Source: Theropithecus gelada
Taxonomy: Eukaryota > Chordata > Mammalia > Primates > Cercopithecidae
Assembly (NCBI RefSeq): GCF_003255815.1
Contig: NC_037681.1
Coordinates: 82,502,985-82,566,984, forward strand
Length of the DNA: 64,000 nt
Reading direction: 5' to 3'
The translations under genes were made by a program, and so were the position numbers. The notes under the pieces are model-generated. The model ran no database searches and was not told the DNA's origin. It saw nothing but the letters and a program-made list of their open reading frames with translations. This document shows, in pieces, positions 1 to 15,500 of the stretch; the first letter of the stretch is position 1, and each line of letters begins with the position of its first letter.

Positions 1-129
1 TTTGTATTTTTAGTAGAGACAGGGTTTCACCATGTTAGCCAGGATGGTCTCGATCTCCTGACCTTGTGATCCACCTGTCTCGGCCTCCAAAAGTGCTAGG
101 ATTATAGGCGTGAGCCACCGCGCCTGCCC
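1..129 (-). mobile_element. Alu, cut by window edge
   Basis: 5' half of an Alu read in reverse, ending 'cgcgcctgccc'. Confidence 0.9.
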
Positions 130-435
130 TATTTCAAAATTTGAGTGATTGATTCTTTAAACTTCATTTGAAAGCATGCTATTATTTTTGTTACTTATGT
201 CAGTAAGAAATCTAAGTTATTCTGCTTTAAAAATAAAATACTTCATGTGAACGTTAATGTGTCAAACATGTTAAAATATCAGTATGTTTTACAACAGTTC
301 ACACGTCTTTTACTATTGGGTAAAAGATCTTTTTAAAACAATATAGAACAAAAAATATATATAGTATAAAATTGTGCTTTTCTGCAGGTAATACTTTTTC
401 AAAGGTAAGCCATTCAGACATCTTATACATGTTAC

Positions 436-590
436 CTTTCTTTGTCTTCAGTGACACTTTTTGTCTCTTGATTGTTGAAGTACTCAAGTACTTTTCCACT
501 TTGGCCTTTCTTTGAAACAAACTCATCAGATATTCCTAGTGATTTTAGGGTATTAGAATAATGCTTTTCTGCTGCCATTCTTGCATTTTT
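436..590 (-). CDS. FAM161A: FAM161A exon 6 (residues 618-669)
   Basis: 155 bases after 'cctatag': KNARMAAEKHYSNTLKSLG then ISDEFVSKKGQSGKVLEYF and ending ...SVTEDKE plus AG before gtaaca. It is the last FAM161A exon in the window. The final coding exon, acidic and about 48 residues long, should start left of base 1. An open frame runs here in another reading phase but is not the gene. Confidence 0.92.
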
Positions 591-3500
591 CTATAGGAAA
601 GACAAACCCTTTTAGACGAGAACAGAAGACTTTAAATTTTCATTAAAAATGTATGGATTAAAAGTGCCAGTGATAATTAAGTTCAGCAGTCACAGTTGGT
701 TGAAAATCTGCATACCCTATGACCAACAATTACACTCCTAGGAATATGCCCAGAGAAGCTCCCACATATGTGTCCCAAGGGAGGACATATACAAGAATGT
801 TCAGGATAGTACTGTCCTTCAATAACCCCAAATTGGAAATCACCCAAATATCTATTAGCAGAAGGATGGATAAATAAATTGTGGTCTATTCCTATAATGG
901 AGTAAAATAAAGCAATGAAAATGAGTGAACTACAGTTACATGCCACAACATGGATGGATCTCACAAATATAATACTGAGCAAACGAAGCAAAGCACTAAC
1001 AAGTACATATTGTATGATCTATATAAAGTTCAGAAATGGGCAAAACAACTATATTGTTTGAGGATAGGTACACACACTGTAAAATTGCAATGAAAAACAA
1101 GGAAGTACTTATCCTGAGAGTCAGAATGGTGGTTACCTCTTGGGGAGAGGTAGAAGGGCTGTGATTTGCAAGGGGCACGTAGGGTTTTTGGGGTGCGGGC
1201 AATGGTCTGTTAACATGGGTGGCGGCCACATTAGATTGATCTATAATTATTTTTTATATTGTACCTAGGTTTTATATACTTTTATGACTGTTTATAAAGA
1301 TATCTGAAAGAAAGATTTCATGCAATAATTGTTGTCAGAGGATTCTTTTCTTTTCTTTTTGAGACAGGGTCTTGCTCTGTTACCCAGGTTGGAGTGCAGT
1401 GGTGTGAACACAACTCACTGCAGCCTCAACCTCCTGGACTCAAGTGATCCTCCCACCTCAGCCTCTGGAGTAGCTGGGACCAGAGGCGCACGCCACCATG
1501 CCCAGCTAATTTTTGTATTTTTTGTAGGATGGGGCTTGTTGTATTTTTTGTAGGATGGGACTATGTTGTCCAGGATAGTCTCAAACTCCTGGGCTCAAGT
1601 GATCCACCCGCCTTGGACTCCCAAAGTGCTGGGATTATAGGCATAAGCCATGGCGCCCAGCCAAATTCTTTTATTTTATGTATCTACTGTAATTTTTACT
1701 CTTTATAAGCCATATCCCCAATTCATTAAAGATGATAAAAGCACCAGTGTTGTAATCTTTACTCTGTGGAGGAAGCAAGGGATATAACGAAAACAATATG
1801 AATTTAGAACTGGGTTCAAATCTGTAGAATGTCACTTCCTGGCTTTAAGATCTTTTGGAATTGTGATGACTCTCTCATACCTGGGTCAAACTGAAGTCAT
1901 CACAGTTCCAGAGATGGCAGGCTTTATGGAGTCACAAAGTGCCTGGGTTCACACTAGTGCCTCGACTTTAGTCCATTTTAGCTCCTATGAGTGGATCTGA
2001 ACTGTGAGAGGGCCAAGAACTGCCCTCTGGACCTCCAACTAAAGCAAGGTGACTAGGACTAGCCCAATTCCAATGAACCAATGGCATTCATACTGGGAAG
2101 TGTGTGGAGGAGCATCCAGTCTAACCCCCATATTTAATCAATAAAGAAACCAAATCTCCCCCGGCCCCTGCCTCAAAGGTGAAATTGTTTGATTAAGGTC
2201 ACAAGGCTAGTGAGTGATAGAACCAAGTCTCTTGACCATTTCCTAGGTCTTTTATATTACATCATGTTGCTTTCTCTAAGTGGTAATGGTTGTCCTAGGG
2301 TTTGAAGGTGACCTAAAGCCTGACTTGAGCAATGTAGTTGTCAGATATTTGCCAAATCTAGTATAATGAGGGACCATGGAGTCTAGTGTTACACAGGAGA
2401 ACCCGAAATAGCAAGGACTGATTACAATGGATAAAACTATCACCAGTGCATTTCCTGATACTCTGGAAAACTGAAAAAGAAGCACTCAAACTGCTGCTAA
2501 AATGCACTCACTGTGAATAACAATAATATTTTTTAGAAATGTAAGTAAAAACCCATCCAGAGTCTGTGAATATCAACAGACAAGCCTTGGGGAACTGAAA
2601 GGAAGGGCAAAATGAGAAGTAAGAACTATACCCTAAAGACTACAGAGAAGAATAAAGAAACCCCAAACCTAGCTCTGAATGCATTACCAATAGTATATTT
2701 TGACTTCAGCAAATTAAATATATAAGACATTAGTCAAAATTTGTGCCAGTAAGCCTTCATCTGACTTTGGTTTAAAATTCAATCTAACATCTTCTCAGTT
2801 AATTAATCCTGTGATTTCCAAGAAACAGGACAACATAGTTTATTCTGTAAAGAATCACAGGCATATTGTGTTAGGGAATCACTCAGCAGGAGTGAGACCA
2901 CAATTAACTCCTATAAATGGGCAAAGCAAATAGCTGCAAGCTATTAAAATTGTTTTTAATAAAACCAACCGTTAATTAGCAGCAATAGTTCCAGCAAAAT
3001 ACACTGCAGGAAAAAAAATGTACTAAAAAAAAAAAAGCAATGGTGATTCACTGCCACAGTAACTCTGTATATACTATTTGAGGAGTTAATGAGAAGACCC
3101 CTTGATATCATTCATTGAAAATGAGAATAAATGGAATTGGTGAGAATGGATGATTGCCCCTGTTATAAAGGCTTATTAACTGTCTACCCAGGGTTAACAT
3201 GTTAGTAGGGGAATGGAAATGGTAAGGTGAAGATATAATGAATGGTTCTGCAAAGAGCAAGGCAGAAAAATCAATCAAACTATTATGATTCAAATAGGAA
3301 ATAAAGGTTCCACCTGGCATTTCACCATCAAGGATGGTGAAGGGCAGATCCAAAAATTATTTAGGAAGAAAATTTGACAGGTCTCTCAATGACCAGCTGA
3401 ATGGGGAGGAACTGGGTACACACAGATATGAAGATGAGAACAGTAGGCCAGGCACGGTGGCTCATGCCTGTAATCCCAGCACTTTGGGAGGCCGAGGCAG

Positions 3501-6500
3501 GTGGATCACTTGAGGTCAGGTGTTTGGGACCAGCTCGGCCAACATGGTGAAACCCCATCTCTACTAAAAATACAAAAAAAATTTGCCAGGTGTGGTGGTG
3601 CGCACCTGTAATCCCCGCTACTTGGGAGACTGAGGCAGGAGAATTGCTTGAACCCAAGAGGCAGAGGTTGCAGTGAGCTGAGATCACGCCACTGCACTCC
3701 AGCGTGGGCGACAAGAGTGAGACCCTGTCTCAAAAAAAAAAAAAAAAAAAAAGAGAACAGTAGACACTGGTCTCAAACTCTTGGCCTCAAATGATCCTGT
3801 CCCCTCAGTTTCCCAAAGTGTTGGGATTACAGGGTGTGAGTCACTGGCCTAATTTTTCTAATATAAAGATATTTCTGACTGGATGTGGTGGTTCACACCT
3901 GTAATCCCAGAACTTTGAGAAGTTGAGGTGGGTGGATCACAAGGTCAGGAGTTCGAGACCAGCCTGACCAACATGCTGAAACTTCGTCTTGACTAAAAAT
4001 ACAAAAAAAAATTAGCAGGAGGCTAAGACAGGAGAATGGCGTGAACCCGGGAGGCGGAGCTTGCAGTGAGTGGAGATTGCGCCACTGCGCTCCAGCCTGG
4101 GCGAGAGAGCGAGACCCCGTCTCAAAAAAAAAAAAAAAAAATTAGCCAGGCATGGTGGTACGCGCCTGTAATCCCAGATACTCAGGAGGCTGAGGCAGGA
4201 GAATCACTTGAACCCGGGAGGCGGAGGTTGCAGTGAGCTGAGATTGCACCACTGCACTCCAGCCTGGGTGACAGAGTGAGACTCCGTCTCAAAAAAAAAA
4301 AAAAGATATTTCTTAGACAAACAGCACTATAATAAATCATTGCTGTATATGTGTTCAGTTTTTGGTCTTCCCAAATAATACCTCATACTTTCTTTCTGGT
4401 TTTATAGTATCACCCATAAAGATTCCTTTAATTTAGCATTTTATTTACTTTCCTTTTTTTTTTTTCTAGACCTCTTGGAACAAGCCTCACATGTCACTAA
4501 CACAAATATTAGTATTCCCAGGTTATGTACCTGGCTCCCTGGAATTCAGGTTAACAGAAAAAAAGAATATATCAATCTGACCATTCCCCCAACCTCCCAA
4601 ACAATCATATTGACAATTTTGTCTTAATACACATCTGTAATTGCTGCAGTTGTGTGTCTTGAATGACTACATTTGTCGGTCTTGTTTCTATCTGACTTTA
4701 AGAGTCTCAAGGGATTTTCTGATATTCAAAAAGCATTTGTTGAGAAGGGGGCAGGAAAACAAGATGACAGATAAAACAATCACACGAAGACAGCCAGATC
4801 TGGGTTTGAATCCTGGTTCCCCTTCTTCTGGTTGTATCATCTAAGCCTTGAGATGTCCCTCATCTGTGAAATAAGAACCTCACAGGAGCAGTGTAAAGGT
4901 CAGTTAAGATAATGCATATAAAGTGCTTAGTGGAGCGCTTGTCTTTCAGCAACCTCACAAAAAACATTAGAAATCACCTTCCAAATAACTTTGTACAATC
5001 TCCCTCTTAAATGCAAACAGACAACCAAAGATAATCTGAGGAAAGCTTCTAATATGATAGACAAGAGGCTAAAAAAGAGAAAAAGAAACTTGAAGGAAAC
5101 TGAGACGACATCACCAGTATGCGCAGAGATATAAAAGATAGGCTGGGTGTGGTGGCTCACACCTGGAATCCGGCACTTTGGAAGGCTGAGAAAAGAGGAT
5201 TTCTTGAGCCCAGGAGCTTAAGACCAGCATGGACAACAGAGTAAGGCCCCTGTCTTTACGAAAAATACAAAAATTAGCCTGGCACGGTGGCTTGTGCCTG
5301 TAGTCCTAACTACTTGGGAGGCTTAGGTGGGAAGATCGCCAGAGCAAAAGAGGTTGAGGTTGCAGTGAACCGCAATCATGCCACTGCACTCCAGCCTGGG
5401 ACAGAGTAACACCCTGTCTCAAAAAAAAAAAAAAAAAAAGGTACTGCACCCATGAAAAATACCAAAGGAACATTTAATAAATGAGAAGCATTCTGGAAAT
5501 TATGTCATTTTTCATTAGGTGAGCAAAAAATGCAGATTTGGACGATAAATTTGAGGAAACCTTCCAGAACCAGAATAAACTAATAGTGACTTTAAAAGAA
5601 ATACAAGAAATGTAGATAAATCCAGAAGGTTAATATCTAACTAATCCCCAGTGTTACAGTGAAAAAGGTCCTAAAATGTCACTTATGCCAGAGGCCTATA
5701 GCAGGGGTCATTACCACGAACTAAGTACGGGGCTGTGGCCTGTTAGGAACCAGGCTACACAGCAGGAAGTGAGCAGTGGGAGGATGAGCATTACCACCTG
5801 AGCTCTGCCTCCTATAGCATTAGATTCTCATAGCAGCGTGACCCCTATCGTGAACTGCTCATGCCAGGGATCTAGGTTGCATGCTCCTTATGAGAATCTA
5901 ATGCCTGATGATGTGAGGTGGAACAGTTCCATCCAGAAATGATCCATTCCCTCATCCAGCCACCCCACCCCATGCAACCCTGGTCTGTGGAAAAATGGTC
6001 TTCCATAAAACTAGTCTCTAGTGCCAAAAAGATTGAGGACTGCTGGCCTAGAGAGAAACCATTCCAAAGTGGAGCAGGACACTTGTGGGCTCCAGGGGAG
6101 GAAAGGAACTGATGAATTAACAACGTGTTTAACTGTTTGAGGGGGATTTTTGAGAGCTAACAGAAAAATTTAAGAATAATAATGATATACACATTGGCAG
6201 GGAATGAGGGAAGGTGGGGGGAGGACCAAACAAAATTAGTAATTATTAACACAAGGAAAAATTTTTTTAAAGGAAATGTGATGGGCCGGGCGTGGTGGCT
6301 CACACCTGTAATCCCAGCACTTTGGGAGGCCAAGGTGGGCGGATCATCAGGTCAGGAGTTCGAGACCAGCCTGACCAACGTGGTGAAACCTCATCTCTAC
6401 TAAAAAACACAAAAAAAATTAGCTGGGCGAGGTGGTGCGCACCTGTAATCCCAGCTACTCAGGAGCCTGAGGCAGGAGAATGGCTTGAACTCAGGAGGCA

Positions 6501-9500
6501 GAGGCTGCAGTGAGCCGAGATTGTGCCACTATACTCCAGCCTGGGTGACAGAGCAAGACTGTCTCAAAAAAAAAAAAAAAAAAAAAGAAAAAGGAATGTG
6601 ATAATAATAATATAGGGCTCAGCTGCTAACATTGTTTACTAAGTCATAACAATGAATTCTGATCTGTGATAGAGCTGACTGGGAAATGGAAGGATGGAAA
6701 GACAGAGAAAGGGAAGGTAAGTGTGCTTCCGAGAGAATGTGGTAAAACAGCTAAATCCTCACCTACCATATCAATAAGCTAGTAGATAGAGTCTGTAATG
6801 AAAAAGATAAAAGAACAGTTGAAAGAATGTTACTGAACAGTACCCACTAGGAAGGCTGTAACAAAAAGACAGGCAAAAGCTAGGTGCAGCGGCTCACGCC
6901 TATAATCCCATCAACTTGGGAGGTGGAGGTGGGAAGATCACTTGAGGCCAGGAGTTCAAGACCAGCCTGGGCAATACAGTGAGATCCAGTCTCTACAAAA
7001 AATAAAATTAGCTGGGCATGATGATGTGGGCCTTTGTCTCAGCTACTAGGGATGCTGATACTGGGAATCATCTGAGTCCAGGAGTTCAAGGTTACAGTGA
7101 GATTGTACTGCTGCACCAGCTTGGGCAACAGAGTGAGACCCTGTCTCTAAAAATAGTTTTTTATAAAAACCAGACAGACAATAACAAGTGCTGGTGCTAT
7201 TCACAACAGCAAAGACATGGTATCAACCCAGCCCATCAGCAGTGGATTGGATACAGAAAATATGTTACACATATACCACAGAATACTACACAGCCATAAA
7301 AAAGAATGAAATCATGTCCTCTGCAACAACATGGATGCAGCTGGAAGCCATTATCCTAAGCAAACTAAAGCAGAAACAGAAAACCAAACACCACATGTTC
7401 TCACTTACAAGTGGAACTAAACACTGGGTACACATGGAAATAAAGATGGGAACAACAGACACTGGAGAATATAAGAGGGAGAGTGGAGGCAGGAGGGCAA
7501 GGGTTGAAAAACTACGTATTGGGTACTATGCTCATTACGTGGGTGATGAGTTCAATCATACCCCAAACCCCAGCTCACACAATATACCCCCCCATTTTTT
7601 TTTTTTTTTTTTGAGGTGGAATTTCGCTCTTGTTGCTCAGGCTGGAGCGCAATGATGCGATCTCAGCTCACTGCAACCTCCGCCTCCCAAGTTCAAGCAA
7701 TTCTCCTGCCTCAGCCTCCCAAGTAGTTGGGATTACAGGCACACAAAACCATGCCCGGCTAATTTTTGTATTTTTAGTACAGATGAGGTTTCACCATGTT
7801 GGCCAGGCTGCTCTCGAACCCCTGACCTCAGGTGATCCACATGCCTCGGCCTCCCAAAATGCTGGCTGGGATTACAGGCATGAGCCACAGCGCCTGGCAT
7901 ACCCTTGTAACAAACCTGCACATGTACCCCTTGAATTTAAAATAAAAGTTGAAAAAAATTAAAATAAGAAAAACCCAGAAGCAGTGTAAAAAGCAAAAAC
8001 AAAAAACTTGCAGTTCAGAGCTGGAGATAATGTCTTTGGGCCAAAAGCCAATCACTTTATGATTATAATGTATAACAGCTAAAAATGATTTTTTCCCCTA
8101 AAGTTGAAATAAAGATGTTTAAAAAATCCATCCCTTAAAATGAAAGGCATTACATAAAATTATATCTAGATCAGTGAGCAAAAAGATTATATAACTTTGA
8201 GAGACTGTAACGTGCAGATTCACCCACAATACATGTCCACTGTCCTCACCGAGTCACTGACAAGTACACTTCTGTAACCATGCTCATCTGTTACAGGTAA
8301 ATTCTCCAACTGTCTATTGTCCAATTATAACAGCTTCAAATTCGCAATTTAGAACCTGCAACCTCCAGTGATTTTGTCAATTGTTAAGCCATGTCACCCA
8401 TACAGATGCCTCCCCTATGGGATAAAGGAGAAAATGACCTAAAATGAACAAATCTCCCTGAAGGGAAAGATTATAAAACTGGGCATAAACTGAGTAAACT
8501 CAGGGTCTACTGTCTGTAAGGCTAGTTTGTTTTTCTTATAGAAAGGAAGTTTTTTTAGTAATTGCAGAGAAGAGTGAATTACAAACTCACTTAAAAAAAA
8601 AACTGGCAGAAATAACTCTGATTCAATTAGCCATTTTGTTTCATTTTTTTAATTCTTCAAAGACCTCCAAGTGCTATCATGAAGCCTCATCTTAATATCT
8701 AACCAAGTTTGTACTGAAAAAAGACCAGCCATTAGAAAACAGCTTGCAAAATTATTTTACAAACTACTGGATTGGCATGTTATTTATCAAACTTATGTGC
8801 TTCATCAAAAAGATTCAATGTTCAGATTATTTTTTTGAGATGAGGTCTTGCTACATTGCACAGGTTGGACCAAAACTCTTGGGCTCAAGCAATTTGCCCA
8901 CCTCAGCCTCCCAAGTAGCTGGGACTACAGGTGCACACCACCACACTTGGTTAAATGCTCGGATTTAAGCAAAATTACTCATTGGCTGATATGATGAAGC
9001 CAACATAAACAACAATAATGTATCCCAACAGTTATATAACACATAAGAAAAATGGACTGTAAATTTAGGAGCTAAAGCTGTAAAAAAAAAAAAAAAAAAA
9101 CACAACTGACAATAGCTCTTAAATTCCAATAAACACAACCTGAGCAACTCTTTCAAATAGCAGTGGCCTCTTTTTTAATTTTTCTTCTCTTTCTTCTAGT
9201 TCTCGTTGGTATTCTCTCATCCTTTCCTTTTCGCTCTTTCTAAAATTAAATAAAAGCAATGGAATTTTTTAAAAGATCATCTAAGAAATAAGAACTTACA
9301 TATGTAACATTTAACTTATCAACCTCTACAAAGTCAATGAAAAAAAAAAGAAATAACATTTAGCTTAGCTGACAAATCAGAAATTATGAGCACAGTTCAC
9401 AGTTTACCTCGATTCCTCTTCTGTACTGGTTAATTCTCACGGAATGTAGAATAAAATCCTAGGTTCTGAGACCACACATATTATGCTCTAGGAATAGTCT

Positions 9501-12500
9501 GAACACTTTAATTTCTGAAATCCCCAAGGCATACATATATTAAGGGACTTCAAACTGACCTAAGAGATGAATGAAAGCCCTCTTGTCTCATTTATAAGTG
9601 TATAAAACCAAGAACATTTTGGAACAAATCAGCTATCTTCTCTGTAAGGAATTTCTTCCGAAAACAAGACCTTGCTCTTATTTATTATTTTATTGTTGTT
9701 ATTTGTTTTTTGTTTTGAGACACGGTCTCATTCTGTTGTTCAGGCTGGCACAGTGGCGCCATCTCAGCTCACTGCAACCTCCACCTCCTGGGTTCATGCA
9801 ATTCTCATGCCTCAGCCTTCTGAGTAGCTGAGATTACAGGCGTGCACCGCCATGCCTGGCTAATTTTCTGTATTTTTAGTAGAGACGAGGTTTTCACCAT
9901 GTTGGCCAGGCTGGTCTCGAACTCCTGACCTCAGGTGATTTGCCTGTCTCGGCCTTTCCAAGTGCTGGGATTACAGGCATGAGCCATCGCGTCCGGCCTA
10001 TTATTTTTGAGACAGGTTCTTGCTCTGCTGCGCAGGCTGGAGTGCAGTGGTACAATCATGGCTGACTGCAGGTTCAACTTCCTGGGCTCAAATGATCCTC
10101 CCACCTTAGCCTCTCGAGTAGGTGGGACTACAGGTGCATGCCACCACACCTGGCTAATGTTTTTAATTTTTTGTAGAAATGGGGGTCTTATTATGTTTAC
10201 CAGGCTGGTCTCAAACTGGGTTCAAGCAATCTTCCTGCCTTGGATTCCCAAGGTGCTGGGATTATAGATGTGAGCCATGGCATCCAGCCTTTGCTGTTAT
10301 TTTTTCCCCCTAAATAAGATCTCCTACAGGTTAGTGGCAAAGTTAATTCAATGGGAGCAAGTCAAAGGAGAAATAAAGCGCATGGAAACATAACATAAAG
10401 AGAAACAGGAACCAAAATATATAAATTTACCGTAAGTGTTCTCACTATTTGGGCAAGATCCTATAATGAATTAAACTACACTATTTAATTGCTACCAAGA
10501 TAATAAAATTAATGGATTGAAGAAAACAATTATACTTCCAAATAATTAGGCTTAATTATACACAAGTTGGGGTTATGAAAAAGCTATCGTCCGGGTGCAG
10601 TGGCTCACGCCTGTAATCCCAGCATTTTGGGAGGCCGAGGTTGGCGGATCACCTGAGGTCAGGAGTTTGAGACCAGCCTGGCCAACATGGTAAAACCACA
10701 TCTCTACTAAAAAAAAAAAAAAAATTAGCTGGGCGTGGTGGTGAGTGCCTGTAATCCCAGCTACTCTGTAGGCTGAGGCAGGAGAATCGCTTCATCTCCT
10801 GGGTGATCCAGCCTGGGCGACAGAGCAAGACTCTGTCTCAAAAACAAAAAAGCTATTAATAGTTTACTTCCTGAGGGTAAGTAATCTATTTCTAAGAAAC
10901 ATTATGCTCAAGTTAATCAAATTAAGCTCCCTTTTCAATGGATTAATGCTAAATTATAAAAGAATACTCATTGTAATTAAAAGCACATATGTATATTTAG
11001 AAATCAGATTAAAAAGTATAAATCATATTACTTACCTGGCTTTGAGGGAGATATTTTCCTACTTAAACATCAACATTTTTATGTGCAACATCTGGAACAC
11101 TGGTTTTCAAACTTTGTACTGCAGAATTCTAGTGAAGGGGTTCTAAGGATTCCGTGAATATTTTTATTTTTATATTGAAATTAACAAAATGCAACACATA
11201 CTACTAAACATTAACATATGTGCTAATGAACACATCACATAATGGATGTTTAATGTGTTAATTTGTGCTATCAGATTACATCCAAACCTTAGAACAAAGC
11301 TCTTTGATATATCAGTTTACTGCAATCAAAAATAATATAAAGAACAAGATTAGATACTGGTATAAGATTATAACTATTAACTAAGGCCACAATAGAAAAT
11401 GTTTGTATTCCTCAACATAGCTTCATGGTTCTTACCATGAAAGTGAGTATATACGTTGGTTCTCACCATGAGGTGAGTGTGTGTGTGCTGAACATAAGTA
11501 AGTGATGACAATTTAAATCCATAAGCTAAAACACTAATGCCATTTTCAATCTGCTCATATTTTACTATCTACTGATTAAAAAAAAAAAGAAAGTTTGAAA
11601 ACCAGTGGTCTGGAGGTTCAAGATTTTTTTATGATACCTGAGACATTTTACTCTGGATTTAGATATTTCAGCTAAACTTTGATGTGAGTCATAAGCCTTA
11701 GCCCGGGTTGTCAGGAGTTTCTGCAATTCTTTCATTCTTTGCTTCTGTTTAGTTAGGATCCGATTTCTCTCTTCTTCCAACATTTTCTTTTCCTCAAGTG
11801 ATCTCCTGAGGGTAACAAACTAAGGCTTAATCCACTTTAAGCCAATGCGAATGTTGTTTAGCAAAGATTTAACATGGGATAATTTGAATTTTGATAATTC
11901 AAAATTTGAAAAAAGGCAACCCTTGGCCGGGCGCGGTGGCTCAAGCCTGTAATCCCAGCACTTTGGGAGGCCGAGACGGGCGGATCACGAGGTCAGGAGA
12001 TCGAGACCATCCTGGCTAACACGGTGAAACCCCGTCTCTACTTAAAAAAATACAAAAAACTAGCCGGGCGAGATGGCGGGCGCCTGTAGTCCCAGCTACT
12101 CGGGAGGCTGAGGCAGGAGAATGGCGTAAACCCGGGAGGCGGAGCTTGCAGTGAGCTGAGATCCGGCCACTGCACTCCAGCCCTGGCGACAGAACCAAAC
12201 TCCGTCTCAAAAAAAAAAAAAAAAAGAAAAAGATAAAAGGCAACCCTTTGAAAAGGATCTGACGTGTAAAACTAGAAATCTTTATTTATTTATTTATTTA
12301 TTTTTTGAGATGGAGTCTCGCTCTGTCGCTGAGGCTGGAGTGCCACCGCGCGATCTTGGCTTACTGCAAGCTCTGCCTCCTGGATTCAAGCGATTCTCCT
12401 GCCTCAGCCTCCTGAGTAGCTGGGATTACAGGCACCTGCCACATGCCCAGCTAATTTTTTGTATTTTTAGTAGAGATGGGGTTTCACTCTCTTGGCCAGG

Positions 12501-15500
12501 CTGGTCTTGAACTCCTAACCTTGTGATCCACCCACCTCGGCCTCCCAAAGCACTGGGATTACAGGTGTGAGCCACTGCACCTGGCCAGGTAAAACTAGAA
12601 ATCTTAAGACTAATATTTTCTAATCCCTCAAAATTTATAAAATGAAAAATACATTCATTTCTTAGAATACTCTCTGACAAAATATCATATATTATATAGT
12701 AAAATATTTTATAGATACAATAATAATTTCTAAGTATTTTCAAATTCACCAACATAAACTCCACAAAGCTACATACACTCATCTGGCAACCCTGAGTCAG
12801 TCAGTACTGTGTCTTAGTTACTTACCTTACAGCTTGTTCTCGTCCTCTGGAAGACACCGTGGGCACTGGAGGGCTGTAGTTACAAGGCACAGGCTTTACA
12901 CCTGCACGTCTTACTGGAGACTTACGCCTTGGAGACAAATAAGGCCAACGTGTTTCTTTTAACTTTTCTTCATCTGCTTCGATGTCTGCCAAAATTTTTT
13001 CTCTTTTAATAGATGCATGTGGAGATGCATGAAGATCAAATGGTTTACACACCGTTAAGAGTTTTGGAGACTTGTGTTCTGAGAGGTGTTTCTGATATCT
13101 CTCAGGAAGGTCCTCAAAATCAGGAGTCCGGCACCTAACCTTGTGTTTACACTTCAACTTTACAGCCTGTTCAGGACACCTGGGGTTCCTGCGTCCCCAA
13201 GCTGACCTACAAGGCAGAGGAGATGAGTTCTGTAAACGCTCCTGGGCTCTCAGCTGCGTCCTAAGGTTTCGATAGAGCTCTTCTTCTTTTAACTTGTCAT
13301 TGGTAGTTGAACCATAAGTAGATCGAGGAATGGGTCTGGCTTTAAATCGATTTGTTTTCTTTTTAGACTTAAAAAAGTCTCTCAGCTGCTTTTCCTGGGT
13401 TGCTCGCTTCTGTTCCTCCCTTGCTATAAATTTAAATGGCTTTTGTGAGGCCAAAAGAGCTTCTTTATTTTTCTCCTTCAGAGACCTTCTCCGTTCTTCT
13501 TTTTGCTTGACTAAATCATGGTAAAGGGGGAGAAAGACAGATGCAGGAACTGGATTGGCTCGGAATTTCTTCTTACACTCTGGATCCTCTTCTTGTTTTT
13601 TGAGCAGTTTATGTACCATTTCAATATCTGATTTAGATTTCATGGACTCTTCTTTTTTCTTCTGTTCTCTTATCATCATTTGAAAAGGCTCCGGTACTGT
13701 AATCGTGGGCACCCATTCTTTTCGTTTCTTCCTTGTTTTCTCAGCTGTGTGGAAGCCAGTATCTTTACAGCGAATATAATCTTCAACACAAAAGTCTTTC
13801 CACATGTTGTTGATAAGCTCCTTAGCATAGGCCATCATTCTGTTTTCCCTAGCATACTCTTTTTCTAGGTTGGGTAACTCTTCTTCAGAGGAGGACACAT
13901 AAAAGGAGGAAGACTGGCCTAAATCAGGCTCTGAAAATGATGTCATTAATGAGACAGGGTGATAGGAGTTCTTTTCTGACACAGATCTAAATGAGAAGAA
14001 TAACTATGTTATACTTTCAGTTGTATGTGACCAAATATAAAAATTAAGAGTTACATATTTTCTTTTCTTTTTTTTTTCTGAGACAGAATCTCACTCTGTT
14101 GCCCAGGTTGGGGTGCAGTGGCCTGATCTTAGCTCACTGCAACCTCCGCCACCCGGGTTGATTCTCCTGTCTCAGCCTCCCGAGTAGCTGGGACTACAGG
14201 CATGTGCCACCGTGCCCAGCTAATTTTTTGTATTTTTAGTAGAGATGGGGTTTCACCATGTTACCCAGGATGGTCTCAATCTCCTGACCTCATGATCTGC
14301 CTGCCTCCGCCTCCCAAAGTGCTGAGATTACAGGCGTGAGTCACTGCGCCCAGCGAAGAGTTACATTTCTAAGATCAGGGTATAATCAGAAGAGAGGAGC
14401 TGGACAGAGCTTGTAAGAATTATCACTTTTATTTGGAACAGAGCTGGGAGATGCCCATACCTTATCTACTTTGACTTCTTCATTTTACAGAGAAGAAACC
14501 TGAGATGGCAGAGGCTCCTTGTGACTAACCTCTATTAAATTCTCCCCACAATTTCCAGAGTCACAGTTCTGAAGCATAGATCTGATCATGTCATTCTCCT
14601 GCTTGAAACTTTTTGATAATTCCTCACTGCTACAAAGTCAAGCCTAGATTACAAGCCCTTTGAGACTGGCGCCTATCTTTTCAGTCTTACTCCTCACCAC
14701 TGGCTACCCCAGTCTCCATTCTGCATTCATATCCAGTCCTGTGAAGTTCCTCACACACGATATTATTTCTCATGCCATCTTGCCTTTGCATACATGGTTG
14801 CTGTTGGCTAGAAGACCACTACTTATACCTCCTCCAAGACTGAACTCAGATGTGACACTTCAGTGGAAAATTCTGGCCTGCATCCCTCCAAAAGCTTGGC
14901 ATAACCAACTGCTTCTTCCTCTGTAACACTCTGTTACATCATGCTGTAATGCAATTTTTGGTTCTCAGCTAGTCTCTAAGCTCCTTGAGGGCATCTTGTT
15001 TTTGACTCCTCAGTGCCCAGGCATAGTCTGGCACACAGGAGACATGCAAGCATCGCTGACTGACTAGATGTGTAAGTCTCAGAGCAGGTGAATTCACAGC
15101 AGAAATGGGTCTTGAAATTGCAGACTATTTTGAAAACATAAATCAGATACATGTCTCCTAGTCCTGAACTCTTTGTACTAGATCTTTAATGAGCTCATGT
15201 TAATCCACATATTATAAAGAGCTTTTAAAGTTAAACTTTTATGTTTACCATTTAAAATGGCCCAGACTAAGTATTTTGATACATGCCCTCAGTTCTATGG
15301 GTGGATCAGAGAGAAAAGACCAAATGGCCACCAAATGACCCTCAAGCAAAAGTCATCTAGTAAGCTGATAAGCCATTAAACATTTTGAAGAAAATCCTAC
15401 CTCTGTATATCATTAAGAGTACAAAGGGCTACTTAAGAGAAAATATTCTGAAATAACTATGTTCTGTCCTTTTAAGGATACATTTTATTTTATACTCCAC

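Noticed and set aside
4790..4830. tRNA-like B box sequence
   Set aside because: Part of a MIR; no cloverleaf or A box at the right spacing. No other RNA gene was recognised in the window.
5872..6123. Frames on both strands at the hAT element
   Set aside because: Non-autonomous MER1-like element; too short for transposase.
7188..7655. 155-codon plus-strand frame
   Set aside because: L1 ORF2 tail running into antisense Alu; no intact reverse transcriptase domain.
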